A stretch of 16,599 bases of DNA from CAYFJO01 sp964343305 (GTDB taxonomy: Bacteria; Planctomycetota; Planctomycetia; Pirellulales; Pirellulaceae). The first letter of the stretch is position 1. Every line of letters begins with the position of its first letter. The stretch is from contig CAYFJO010000223.1 of the NCBI GenBank assembly GCA_964343305.1, positions 1 to 16,599 on the forward strand, written 5' to 3'. The notes under the pieces were generated by a model, which saw only the letters and a program-made list of their open reading frames with translations, ran no database searches and was not told the DNA's origin. The translations under genes and the position numbers were made by a program. Of this stretch, positions 1-6,728 are shown piece after piece.

Positions 1-651
1 CGAGACACATCCGCAATTGCCGCTTCTACAGCTGCCGCTTCTACAGCCGTGATGTATGCAGCCAACTCGACCGCGAATTCGGCAGGAGAGTCCACCCAGC
101 CCACCGCCGACATTGCCGCATGGGATCATGGGGATCGTTAAATCGCTCAGCGGTTGATAGTACAACGAGCGAATGGCACCGCGTTGGTAGCGGACGGTGG
201 TCTTATTGACGGATTGCGCCGCGTGGCACGGTCCGTATTGATGGTAATTTCCGTACGCACGCCAATACTCGCGGTAGTGTGGATACATGTATTCGTGCGG
301 GTACAGCGGCTGGTAGGTGTAATAGGTATGTCCGACGGTTGGTGGCACCGGGCGCGGAGCCATGTATAACACTGCAGGACGTCCGCCACCGGTTGGCTGT
401 GCGTAATAGTTGTAGAACAAATCTGGTCGCGGCGCGTAGCCTTCGGTGCCGCCGTGAGGCATCACCCGGTAGTACTCGCCGCCCTCTCCGGGCAACAGTT
501 CCGGTTCCTCGGTGCCGTTTGGCGGTTTGGGCAACGGGTCATCGACATTCGACTCTTGAGCGACGGCAACGCCATTGGTGAACGCCAAGAGTTGGCAACA
601 CGCGAGCAGGAACACGACGATTCGCATTGAGCGCAACAGGACTTGTATCAT
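1..651 (-). CDS. Exported Tyr/Pro-rich protein with Cys-rich tail, 3' end beyond the window
   Basis: The frame is open from an ATG at 651 to the left edge, giving at least 217 residues with no stop. An N-terminal signal peptide is visible: an Arg-containing start, the hydrophobic stretch IVVFLLACCQLLAF, then AVAQES, which would suit cleavage after AVA-Q. A second ATG at 627 begins directly at MRIVVFLL and is an equally good start; the 651 start has a GGAG about a dozen bases upstream. The mature part has an acidic/proline linker, then a Tyr/Pro/His-rich stretch (roughly residues 85-150, e.g. HTYYTYQPLYPHEYMYPHY), then a Gly/Cys-rich tail with a duplicated CRSG unit. I recognise no enzyme family. 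Similar Tyr/Pro/His-rich exported proteins are, as far as I recall, common hypotheticals in planctomycetes; a cell-envelope role is a guess. It is divergent from the topoisomerase VI genes. Confidence 0.72.
   Translation of the reverse strand, partial: MIQVLLRSMRIVVFLLACCQLLAFTNGVAVAQESNVDDPLPKPPNGTEEPELLPGEGGEYYRVMPHGGTEGYAPRPDLFYNYYAQPTGGGRPAVLYMAPRPVPPTVGHTYYTYQPLYPHEYMYPHYREYWRAYGNYHQYGPCHAAQSVNKTTVRYQRGAIRSLYYQPLSDLTIPMIPCGNVGGGLGGLSCRIRGRVGCIHHGCRSGSCRSGNCGCVS
18..47. repeat. 15-bp tandem duplication inside a coding region
   Basis: TGCCGCTTCTACAGC occurs twice back to back (18-32 and 33-47). On the minus strand it encodes the repeated pentapeptide CRSG(S/N) in the Cys-rich tail of the exported protein. 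A length of 15 bp keeps the frame, as expected for an expanding repeat in a structural or metal/disulfide-rich tail. The array may continue past the left edge, but the first 17 bases of the window already diverge. Confidence 0.8.
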
Positions 652-970
652 TGGCTCAGTCACTCCATGAACCGAGGAGACTGGCCACCGGCAAACGCGG
701 CGGCGAGTCGCGAGTGGTTAGCATTCGCTTGACCGCAAATTTGGGTCGACGAGGTAGGCAAACGGAAGGGGTGATTTGGTGTGCGAACCGATGAGCGCAG
801 GTCACGTCGTCGGCTCGTTATACAGATTCTCGGCAATCGAGGCGGTTGCGGGTGAATCTTTATTTAGCCGTCGTAACAATTGGATGAATTATGCGGAATG
901 GCGGGGTGAAACCGCCTGTAAGTCTAGACGCGAAATCGATATAATCCGCAAAGTTTAACGCCGTCATGGT
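652..970. other. Divergent intergenic region
   Basis: About 320 bases separate the exported protein gene (minus) from the topoisomerase VI operon (plus). It should hold promoters for both. A short plus-strand open frame at 776-958 (TTG start, no ribosome binding site) has no recognisable protein features and is not called. A perfect hairpin, GGCGG (900-904) and CCGCC (912-916) with a 7-base loop, lies just upstream of the candidate -10 box. I see nothing else with clear structure. Confidence 0.5.
916..945 (+). promoter_or_regulatory. Candidate promoter for the topoisomerase VI operon
   Basis: A perfect TATAAT hexamer at 940-945 lies 41 bases before the TTG start at 986. The best upstream hexamer at about the right spacing is CTGTAA (916-921, 18-base spacer), which matches the -35 consensus TTGACA at only three of six positions. 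The GGCGG/CCGCC hairpin at 900-916 abuts it and could be an operator or incidental. Planctomycete promoters often match sigma70 consensus poorly, so this is a suggestion. Confidence 0.4.
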
Positions 971-977
971 AAAGGAG
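971..977 (+). promoter_or_regulatory. Ribosome binding site that decides the topoisomerase VI B start
   Basis: AAAGGAG at 971-977 is a near-perfect Shine-Dalgarno sequence. It has an 8-base spacer to TTG at 986. The upstream in-frame GTG at 977 overlaps this motif and so cannot be served by it. The TTG is therefore the likelier initiation codon. Confidence 0.75.
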
Positions 978-985
978 TGCCAAAG

Positions 986-3076
986 TTGTCAACGGATAGT
1001 CCCACACACAACACATCCTCTGGATCTCAATCTTCGAACGGACATTCCAAAGCAGGCATGGGAGCAAACACCAACGGCAAATCGCGTCGTCGCGCCACCG
1101 CCAAGTCGATGGCGGCCAAGCAGCGTGACATTTCGGTCAGTGAATTTTTCGCCAAGAACCGCCACTTGCTGGGTTTCGACAACCCACGCAAAGCACTTTT
1201 GACCACGGTCAAAGAAGCCGTCGACAACTCGCTGGACGCTTGTGAAGAAGCGGGCATCGTTCCCGAAATCTGGGTCCACATCGAATCTACCGCCAACAAC
1301 CGCTACAAGATCGGCATCCAAGACAACGGCCCTGGGATCATGAAGAAACAGATCCCGTTGATCTTCGGCAAACTGCTTTACGGGTCGAAGTTCCATCGCC
1401 TGCGCATGAGCCGAGGCCAACAAGGCATCGGCATCAGCGCGGCGGGCATGTACGGCATGCTCACGACGGGCAAACCTGTGAAGATCATCTCGAAGGTTTC
1501 GCTACGCAAGCCAGCCCACTATTACGAAATCCAAATCAACACGAAAACAAACAATCCAGAGATTCTCAACGGACGCGGCGACGGTGTCGACATTCCGCCT
1601 GGCGAGAAAGGCGAGAAGTACATCGAGAGACATGGCATCGAATGGAACGGCCAATACGAAGCGGAAGAAGGCAAGCAGCCCAAGGACGTTCGCAGTGGCA
1701 CTCGTGTAACGATCGAGTTGGAAGGTATCTACAAACGAGGCCGTGGCAGCGTCGATGAATACCTGGAACAAACGGCGATCGCCAACCCGCATGTCACGCT
1801 TCACTTCCACGATCCCGACGACTACATCACGACCTACAGCCGCTCGACCAGGCAGTTGCCGCCCGAACCCAAAGAAATCAAACCGCACCCGTACGGCGTC
1901 GAACTCGGCCGGCTCGTCACGATGATGAAGGACACGGAACCGGGTACGATCACGCAATTCCTCACGTCGTCCTTCTCTCGCGTCAGTTACGGCGTGGCCC
2001 GAAGAATCTGCAACAACGCGGGCATCAGCACTCGCGCGACCATCAAATCCATTGGCCGCGACGAAGCTGATGCGTTGTATCAATCGATCCAAAAAACGAA
2101 AATCCAGGCACCTTCGACGGATTGTGTCTGCCCGATTGGCGAAGAGTTGATTCTCAAAGGACTGCACCACGTCGTTCCAGGCGAGTTCTTTGTGGCCGCG
2201 ACACGACCGCCGTCGGTGTACCGCGGCAACCCGTTTCAAATCGAAGTTGGCCTGGCTTACGGCGGCGCGAGCACAGCACAAAAAGTGTCGCTGGATATCC
2301 TCATGCAACTGCTCGATGAGACGGACGCACGCACGCTGCGACAATTCCTGCTGCTCACGTTTGACGGCATCGGCACGGAAGGCGCAGACAAAATCATCAA
2401 GGAAGCCGGCATTGGCACGCGCGTCTCGCCGATCAAGTTGAAGAAGGCCGAACGAGAAAAGCTCCACGAGGCGATGCGCAACGTCAACCTCTCCGACGGC
2501 CAATCGATGCAAGTCTTGCGATACGCCAACCGCGTCCCATTGCAATTTAAACAGTCAGACTGTGCGATCACGCGGATCGTCGCCAGCACGAACTGGCGCT
2601 CCTACGGTCTCACGCAATCCCGTGGCAACATGCCCAACGGTCCGGTCAGCGTCATGGTTCACATGGCCAGCGTCTGGGTGCCGTTCACGAGCGAATCGAA
2701 AGAAGCCATCGCGTCGTATCCCGAAATTGAAAAGGAGCTTCGACTCGCTCTGCAAGCCGTCGGTCGAAAACTCGGCATGTTTTTGCGGAAGCGCAAAAAG
2801 GTCAAACAAGAAGGCGAACGCCGCAACATTTTTATGCGATATCTGCGAGAAGTCGCGGGGGCGGCAAGTGACTTGAACGGAGCGAACAGAGAAAAGGTTT
2901 ATAAGGACCTGGAAAACATCGCCAAGCGTGTGACGGCCACCGCTGACGCCAAGTTCGATGACCGCGGCCGTCAAGTCGAAGATGATGACGAGTACGGCGA
3001 CAACGTGTTGATTGTTGATCAAGACCCTGAAGAAGCGTTGGCCGATCACCTGAATTCCGATGAACGATTGTTTTAG
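986..3076 (+). CDS. top6B: DNA topoisomerase VI subunit B (type IIB, GHKL ATPase)
   Basis: This is the ATP-binding subunit of the A2B2 type IIB topoisomerase that passes one DNA duplex through a double-strand break made by subunit A. It has 696 residues from the TTG start. The GHKL ATPase is clear: N box KEAVDNSLDA (76-85, Glu77 and Asn81), DNGPGI (113-118), and the lid RGQQGIGISAAGMYG (143-157), a topoisomerase VI B signature. A middle region of helix-two-turn-helix type and a transducer domain follow; PFTSESKEA (566-574) carries Lys572, the candidate switch lysine, then PEIEKELRLALQAVGRKL. The first 40 residues are a Ser/Lys/Arg-rich, low-complexity extension and the C-terminus is acidic. 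Another possible start is ATG 1058, but its upstream sequence is weaker. Subunit A follows after 18 bases, so the two are probably cotranscribed. The length is longer than typical archaeal subunits of about 530 residues. Confidence 0.96.
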   Translation: MSTDSPTHNTSSGSQSSNGHSKAGMGANTNGKSRRRATAKSMAAKQRDISVSEFFAKNRHLLGFDNPRKALLTTVKEAVDNSLDACEEAGIVPEIWVHIESTANNRYKIGIQDNGPGIMKKQIPLIFGKLLYGSKFHRLRMSRGQQGIGISAAGMYGMLTTGKPVKIISKVSLRKPAHYYEIQINTKTNNPEILNGRGDGVDIPPGEKGEKYIERHGIEWNGQYEAEEGKQPKDVRSGTRVTIELEGIYKRGRGSVDEYLEQTAIANPHVTLHFHDPDDYITTYSRSTRQLPPEPKEIKPHPYGVELGRLVTMMKDTEPGTITQFLTSSFSRVSYGVARRICNNAGISTRATIKSIGRDEADALYQSIQKTKIQAPSTDCVCPIGEELILKGLHHVVPGEFFVAATRPPSVYRGNPFQIEVGLAYGGASTAQKVSLDILMQLLDETDARTLRQFLLLTFDGIGTEGADKIIKEAGIGTRVSPIKLKKAEREKLHEAMRNVNLSDGQSMQVLRYANRVPLQFKQSDCAITRIVASTNWRSYGLTQSRGNMPNGPVSVMVHMASVWVPFTSESKEAIASYPEIEKELRLALQAVGRKLGMFLRKRKKVKQEGERRNIFMRYLREVAGAASDLNGANREKVYKDLENIAKRVTATADAKFDDRGRQVEDDDEYGDNVLIVDQDPEEALADHLNSDERLF

Positions 3077-3094
3077 CAACGAACGGTCAAGATC

Positions 3095-4234
3095 ATGGCA
3101 AAGAAAACCGCGACCAAGAACGGTGATGCGCCAAAACTCACGGCGCGCGACAAAAAGACGTTGAAATCCCTTCGATCTCTGGCGGATCGACTTGTCGCAA
3201 CGGTCGAGCGTAGCCGTGCACCGCATTTTGATATTCCGTCTCGATCACTGTCGAACGTCCGTTTCAACAAATCGAAAAAGATCATTGAAATGGGCAGTGG
3301 CAAAAACCGCCGCGAGCTGTTCAATCTCTCGCAAGCCAAGAGCTATATGCAGACAATGTTGGTCGGCACCGGCTGCAAAAAGCTGATCGAGCAGGGCAAA
3401 ACGACCAGCATTCGAGGTCTCTACTACCTGCTCAAGCACACGATCGAAGGCACGAAAGAAGAGACGTTCGACGAACAAAAGGACTGTGATCCAATTATCG
3501 AAGACGTCGAAGTGACGCTGGACGCCTTGCGCGAAGAGCTACATCTATATGCCAAAAGCGCGGGATCAATGGTCGGACCCATCGTGCTGACCGACAGCGG
3601 CGACGAGATTGATTGTGCACGAATGGGCAGTGGCGGTTACACGATCCCATCGATCGCAGAACCCGAAGTCGTCCAGTTCAAATCGAACGAAGCCAAGTTC
3701 ATCCTGCATGTCGAAAAAGACACGGTCTGGCGTCGCTTCAATGAAGACAAGTTTTGGCGCGAACACAATTGCATCTTGACTCACGGCGGCGGACAACCAC
3801 CGCGCGGCGTTCGGCGAATGTTGAACCGGATGCATAACGAGTTGAAACTACCAATCTACTGCCTGTTGGATAACGATCCTTGGGGATACTACATTTACAG
3901 TGTCATTAAACAAGGCTCAATCAACTTGGCGTTCGAGTCAAAGCGAATGGCTATTCCCGGTGCTCGCTACATTGGCCTTCGCAGCAAGGACTTTGAACGG
4001 TGCAGTCTTTCGACCAGTGTCCAAATCAAGCTGAGCGACACAGACAAGAAACGAGCCAAACAAATTGCGGCCTACCCGTGGTTCGAAAAGAAGGGCATGT
4101 GGCAAAAAGAAATCAAAAAGATGCTCGACAACGATTTCAAGCTGGAAGTCGAAGCCTTGATCAGCAAAGACATCAGCTACGTCACCGAGGAATACGTCCC
4201 GGCTCGTCTTAAAGACAAGGACTTCCTGGATTGA
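3095..4234 (+). CDS. top6A: DNA topoisomerase VI subunit A (Spo11-like, cleaves DNA)
   Basis: This is the DNA-cleaving subunit of topoisomerase VI, homologous to the eukaryotic meiotic nuclease Spo11. It has 379 residues, close to the archaeal length. The winged-helix (5Y-CAP) domain carries TTSIRGLYYLLKHT (103-116); by alignment with archaeal and Spo11 sequences the catalytic tyrosine is the second Tyr, Tyr111. The Toprim domain is intact: Glu207 in HVEKDTVWRRF and the acidic pair Asp259/Asp261 in LLDNDPWGYYIYS, expected to bind Mg2+. A basic, Lys-rich N-terminus (MAKKTATKNG) precedes the fold. It starts 18 bases after the subunit B stop with no strong Shine-Dalgarno, which suggests translation coupled to subunit B. 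All expected catalytic residues are present, so the enzyme should be active. Confidence 0.96.
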   Translation: MAKKTATKNGDAPKLTARDKKTLKSLRSLADRLVATVERSRAPHFDIPSRSLSNVRFNKSKKIIEMGSGKNRRELFNLSQAKSYMQTMLVGTGCKKLIEQGKTTSIRGLYYLLKHTIEGTKEETFDEQKDCDPIIEDVEVTLDALREELHLYAKSAGSMVGPIVLTDSGDEIDCARMGSGGYTIPSIAEPEVVQFKSNEAKFILHVEKDTVWRRFNEDKFWREHNCILTHGGGQPPRGVRRMLNRMHNELKLPIYCLLDNDPWGYYIYSVIKQGSINLAFESKRMAIPGARYIGLRSKDFERCSLSTSVQIKLSDTDKKRAKQIAAYPWFEKKGMWQKEIKKMLDNDFKLEVEALISKDISYVTEEYVPARLKDKDFLD

Positions 4235-4295
4235 CGATCTCGCTTCGACGCGCGGCCCATTGAAAGTGACAATCAAGTTCCGTTAGCATGGCGGG

Positions 4296-4733
4296 ATGTC
4301 AATTCAATGTCTCGACATGACGATCGACCACTACGACGAGGTCGTCGCGCTGTGGAATTCTTGCGAAGGTCTGGGCGAGGCGGAACCACACGACGAGATC
4401 GATCGGTTTCTGCGGCGAAACGCTGGGTTCAGCCTGATCGCTCGCGACGGCAAAACGCTAGTGGCAGCAGCGTTATGCGGGCATGATGGCAAACGTGGTT
4501 ATCTTTATCATGTCGCCGTTTCACCAACTCATCGTCGACAAGGTATTGGCGAGCAAATCGTTCGCGTATGTCTCGACCGGCTTGGGGCGATTGGGATCGT
4601 TCGCTGCAGCATTCATCTTTACATCGACAACGACGACGGCGAACAGTTTTGGCTCAGCACAGGCTGGCGTCGTCGAACGGATTTGAAAGTGATGGCGCAG
4701 GATTTGAAAGTTGAAGGACGAAATACCCAATGA
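4296..4733 (+). CDS. GNAT-family N-acetyltransferase, YpeA-like
   Basis: This 145-residue protein is a single GNAT domain that would transfer acetyl from acetyl-CoA to an amine; the substrate is unknown. Motif A is visible as YLYHVAVSPTHRRQGIGEQIV, with the acetyl-CoA pyrophosphate loop R80-x-x-G83-x-G85. The opening (VVALWNSCEGLGEAEPHDEIDRFL), GHDGKRGYLYHVAV and the ending DNDDGEQFWLSTGWRRR resemble the YpeA subgroup. ATG 4296 has only a weak GGCGGG upstream; ATG 4317 is an alternative that would cost seven residues. It lies 61 bases after topoisomerase VI A, and its stop overlaps the next start (ATGA at 4730-4733), so it is coupled to the thioesterase. No functional link with topoisomerase VI is evident. 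Confidence 0.88.
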   Translation: MSIQCLDMTIDHYDEVVALWNSCEGLGEAEPHDEIDRFLRRNAGFSLIARDGKTLVAAALCGHDGKRGYLYHVAVSPTHRRQGIGEQIVRVCLDRLGAIGIVRCSIHLYIDNDDGEQFWLSTGWRRRTDLKVMAQDLKVEGRNTQ

Positions 4734-5191
4734 CGAAAGAAGCCGGTACGACGAAGCCCGCACAACTTGCCGATTTTCCGGTCGTCGTGACCGTGCCAAT
4801 TCAATGGGGCGATCAGGATGCGATCGGGCACGTCAACAATACCCGTTGCTTTTTATGGTACGAAACCGCGCGAGTGCGGTATCTCGAAAAGTGTGATCTG
4901 CCGACCAATGCACACGGTGGCGCGGTCGCGCCCATTCTGGCCGCGATTTCGTGCAACTATAAACTGCAGTTGAATTATCCCGACACCGTTCATATCGGCG
5001 CGCGGATTTCGCGCATCCGCCGGTCGAGCATCACGATGGACTACGCGGTCTACAGCGAGTCGCTCGATGCGATCGCGGCGGATGGAGATTCGACGGTTGT
5101 GGTTTTTGACTACGAATCGAATCGACCCGTTCGCGTGCCAGAGGAGATTCGCGACGTGATTCGCAAGCTCGAAGACAAGCCAGACCTGTAG
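4730..5191 (+). CDS. Hotdog-fold acyl-CoA thioesterase (4HBT family)
   Basis: This 153-residue protein has the 4-hydroxybenzoyl-CoA thioesterase-like hotdog fold and should hydrolyse an acyl-CoA thioester in the cytoplasm. The signature IQWGDQDAIGHVNNTRCFLW (24-43) matches the active-site region of this family (general form W-x-D-x-D-x-x-GHVNN), with Asp30 the likely catalytic acid. A later core strand, MDYAVYSESLDAIAADGDSTVVVFD, also fits the family. The chain length of the substrate cannot be told from the sequence. It overlaps the acetyltransferase stop by ATGA, with AGGA about ten bases upstream inside that gene. Its own last codon and stop (CTG TAG) form the left end of the palindromic repeat at 5186-5333. 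Confidence 0.9.
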   Translation: MTKEAGTTKPAQLADFPVVVTVPIQWGDQDAIGHVNNTRCFLWYETARVRYLEKCDLPTNAHGGAVAPILAAISCNYKLQLNYPDTVHIGARISRIRRSSITMDYAVYSESLDAIAADGDSTVVVFDYESNRPVRVPEEIRDVIRKLEDKPDL

Positions 5192-5333
5192 GACGGATTC
5201 TTAACGCGGCATAGCCGCAACCAAAGGAGGTTGGGTCTCCTTGCCCGACCAGACGGTCCTGGAGAACTGTCCTACAAAACTTCTCCGCATCAGGCAAAGA
5301 AGTTCACAAGAAAGAAACTGTTCCGTCCTACAG
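5186..5333. repeat. Nested palindromic repeat between convergent genes
   Basis: CTGTAGGACGGA (5186-5197) recurs as a perfect inverted copy, TCCGTCCTACAG (5322-5333). A third, shorter inverted copy, GTCCTACA, lies at 5269-5276 and pairs with TGTAGGAC at 5187-5194, outlining a 90-bp inner unit. Within that unit are a hairpin GCGGC-ATA-GCCGC (5206-5218) and two mutually exclusive hairpins: AAGGAG (5224-5229) with CTCCTT (5237-5242), and GGTTGGGT (5229-5236) with GCCCGACC (5243-5250), the latter using two G-U pairs. Its position between convergent genes suits a bidirectional terminator, although no U-tract is visible. The organisation resembles a REP or MITE-like non-autonomous element. Both outer arms supply the TAG stop of a flanking gene. 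Confidence 0.7.
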
Positions 5334-6521
5334 TTGTCTCACGACCACTTCTTCGCCGGCTTGAAACTCGCGATCTTCGGCTGGAAAAAATGCCAGGCAA
5401 TTTGCCTCGGTGAGCGAACGCATGTCGGCCGACCCTTGCCACGCGAGCGGTTCGACTTGTTCGCCTCGCAATACAGATGGCCAGAAAACTGGACGTGGGC
5501 CGCGTTGGATATGGCTCCTTGCGAGTTTAGCACGTCTTTCGTCTCGTTTGTTGCAACGTCCCGCGAGCTGATCAATGGCCGGGCGAGCAAAAAGTTCAAA
5601 GCACACGAGGCTGCTTACCGGATTGCCCGGAAGTCCAAACACGAGCGTATTGGAATTGTCTCGCGACAACACGCCGAACCACAGCGGCTTGCCGGGTTTC
5701 AAACTTACTTTGTGAAAAACTTGTTCGACACCAAGTTCGGACAATACACACGGCACGAGATCGAGAACTCCGGCGGAGACGCCGCCCGACAAGACCAGCA
5801 CCTCCTGTGTCAATCCCTCACCAATCAGTCGGCGCAGATCTTCTTCGGTGTCTCGCGCGATGCCAAGTTCGACGGGTTGGCCGCCCGCACGACGAACTAG
5901 GGCGCTCAACATGGGACCGTTGCTGTTGCGAATCTGACCTTTGGCGGGCATGTCGCTGACGGCCACCAGTTCGTTTCCGGTCGAGAGTGCGGCGACGGTG
6001 GGGCGCGGCGTGACCAACACGTCCGTTCGTCCAACTTCAGCAAGCAAGCCGATTTCTATCGGCCGGATTTCCTGGCCCGCCTTCAGTACCACTTCGCCGC
6101 AAGACAACGACGTAGCACGGGGCATGATGTTTTGGCCAACCCGAATGTCCGCCTGTCGGACGGAAACTTGGTCACTGTCGACCAATTTCGTTTGCTCGAC
6201 CATCACCACCGCACTGGCACCATTCGGAATGGGAGCCCCCGTCATGATACGAGTGGCAAATCCAGATGCAACGTCTTTGGTGGGAACATCGCCTGCCGTG
6301 ACTTCTTCCAGCACCGACAAAGTTGCTGACCCGCTCTCAAGATCTGCGGCGACAACGGCGTATCCATCCACCATCGATTTGTTGTGCGGCGGCGAGTCGA
6401 TGTCACTGGTAACATCTTCGGCTAAGACCAGGCCCAGCGCATCACTGGTGGCCACGCGCTGCGGCCGTATTGGAGTCGCTTTCTCGATTACCAAGGACAG
6501 AGCTTCGTTTATTTCGATCAT
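5328..6521 (-). CDS. moeA: MoeA, molybdopterin molybdenumtransferase
   Basis: MoeA inserts molybdate into adenylylated molybdopterin, the last step of molybdenum cofactor synthesis, in the cytoplasm. The 397-residue length is normal. Family motifs appear in order: PPHNKSMVDGYA (44-55), MTGAPIPNGASAVVMVEQ (93-110), LSTGNEL (179-185), IRNSNG (197-202), SGGVSAGVLD (245-254, where SVG is more usual than SAG), KPGKP (275-279) and GLPGNPVS (296-303), followed by a C-terminal beta-barrel domain. ATG 6521 is preferred because MIEINEAL is the usual start; an in-frame TTG at 6536 would add five residues. No strong Shine-Dalgarno is visible. No other molybdopterin gene is in the window, so moeA is solitary here. 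Its stop codon lies in the right arm of the palindromic repeat. Confidence 0.95.
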   Translation of the reverse strand: MIEINEALSLVIEKATPIRPQRVATSDALGLVLAEDVTSDIDSPPHNKSMVDGYAVVAADLESGSATLSVLEEVTAGDVPTKDVASGFATRIMTGAPIPNGASAVVMVEQTKLVDSDQVSVRQADIRVGQNIMPRATSLSCGEVVLKAGQEIRPIEIGLLAEVGRTDVLVTPRPTVAALSTGNELVAVSDMPAKGQIRNSNGPMLSALVRRAGGQPVELGIARDTEEDLRRLIGEGLTQEVLVLSGGVSAGVLDLVPCVLSELGVEQVFHKVSLKPGKPLWFGVLSRDNSNTLVFGLPGNPVSSLVCFELFARPAIDQLAGRCNKRDERRAKLARSHIQRGPRPVFWPSVLRGEQVEPLAWQGSADMRSLTEANCLAFFPAEDREFQAGEEVVVRQL

Positions 6522-6543
6522 TGATAGCACTAGCAATTCTGAG

Positions 6544-6629
6544 ATGTTTCAAAAAGGGGGGCAAATACCGTTGCCGGAACGGCCCGTGGCGTGCTTTGCA
6601 CAACCGTGCCTGTCCCCTTTTTGAAACAT
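6544..6629. repeat. REP-like element 1 with 16-bp perfect inverted arms
   Basis: ATGTTTCAAAAAGGGG (6544-6559) pairs perfectly with CCCCTTTTTGAAACAT (6614-6629). The 54-base interior folds further: CCGTT-GCCGG-AACGG (6568-6582) and GTGC-TTT-GCAC (6591-6601), giving a cloverleaf-like outline. The right arm core GTGCCTG(T)CCCC (6606-6617) is shared with the second element at 7664-7683 (18 of 20 bases identical over 6606-6625). It resembles the GC-rich palindromes mobilised by REP-associated tyrosine transposases (RAYT), but no transposase is nearby. It sits between the divergent moeA and the exported-protein gene. Confidence 0.75.
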
Positions 6630-6728
6630 GCAATTTGAATGTCACTTGACTTCACCCGATAATACCTTGTAGGGATGCCCATCAAAAGTAGCGGTTTGCC
6701 TGAACTTTCCTCTTCAACTGGTAAGACA

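Noticed and set aside
18..47. Tandem repeat as a CRISPR-like array
   Set aside because: Only two adjacent 15-bp units with no spacers, inside a coding frame.
776..958. Small plus-strand open frame upstream of topoisomerase VI
   Set aside because: TTG start without a ribosome binding site, no recognisable features, and it spans the candidate promoter; more likely intergenic.
1502..2545. Minus-strand open frame of 347 codons
   Set aside because: It is antisense to topoisomerase VI B; no family motifs and no ribosome binding site.
5206..5218. GCGGC-ATA-GCCGC as an intrinsic terminator for the thioesterase gene
   Set aside because: Five base pairs and no U-tract; better described as part of the palindromic repeat.
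5241..5900. Plus-strand open frame of 219 codons
   Set aside because: It is antisense to moeA and begins inside the palindromic repeat; no motif supports it.
5941..6624. Plus-strand open frame of 227 codons
   Set aside because: It is antisense to moeA, whose motifs are unambiguous, and ends inside REP-like element 1.
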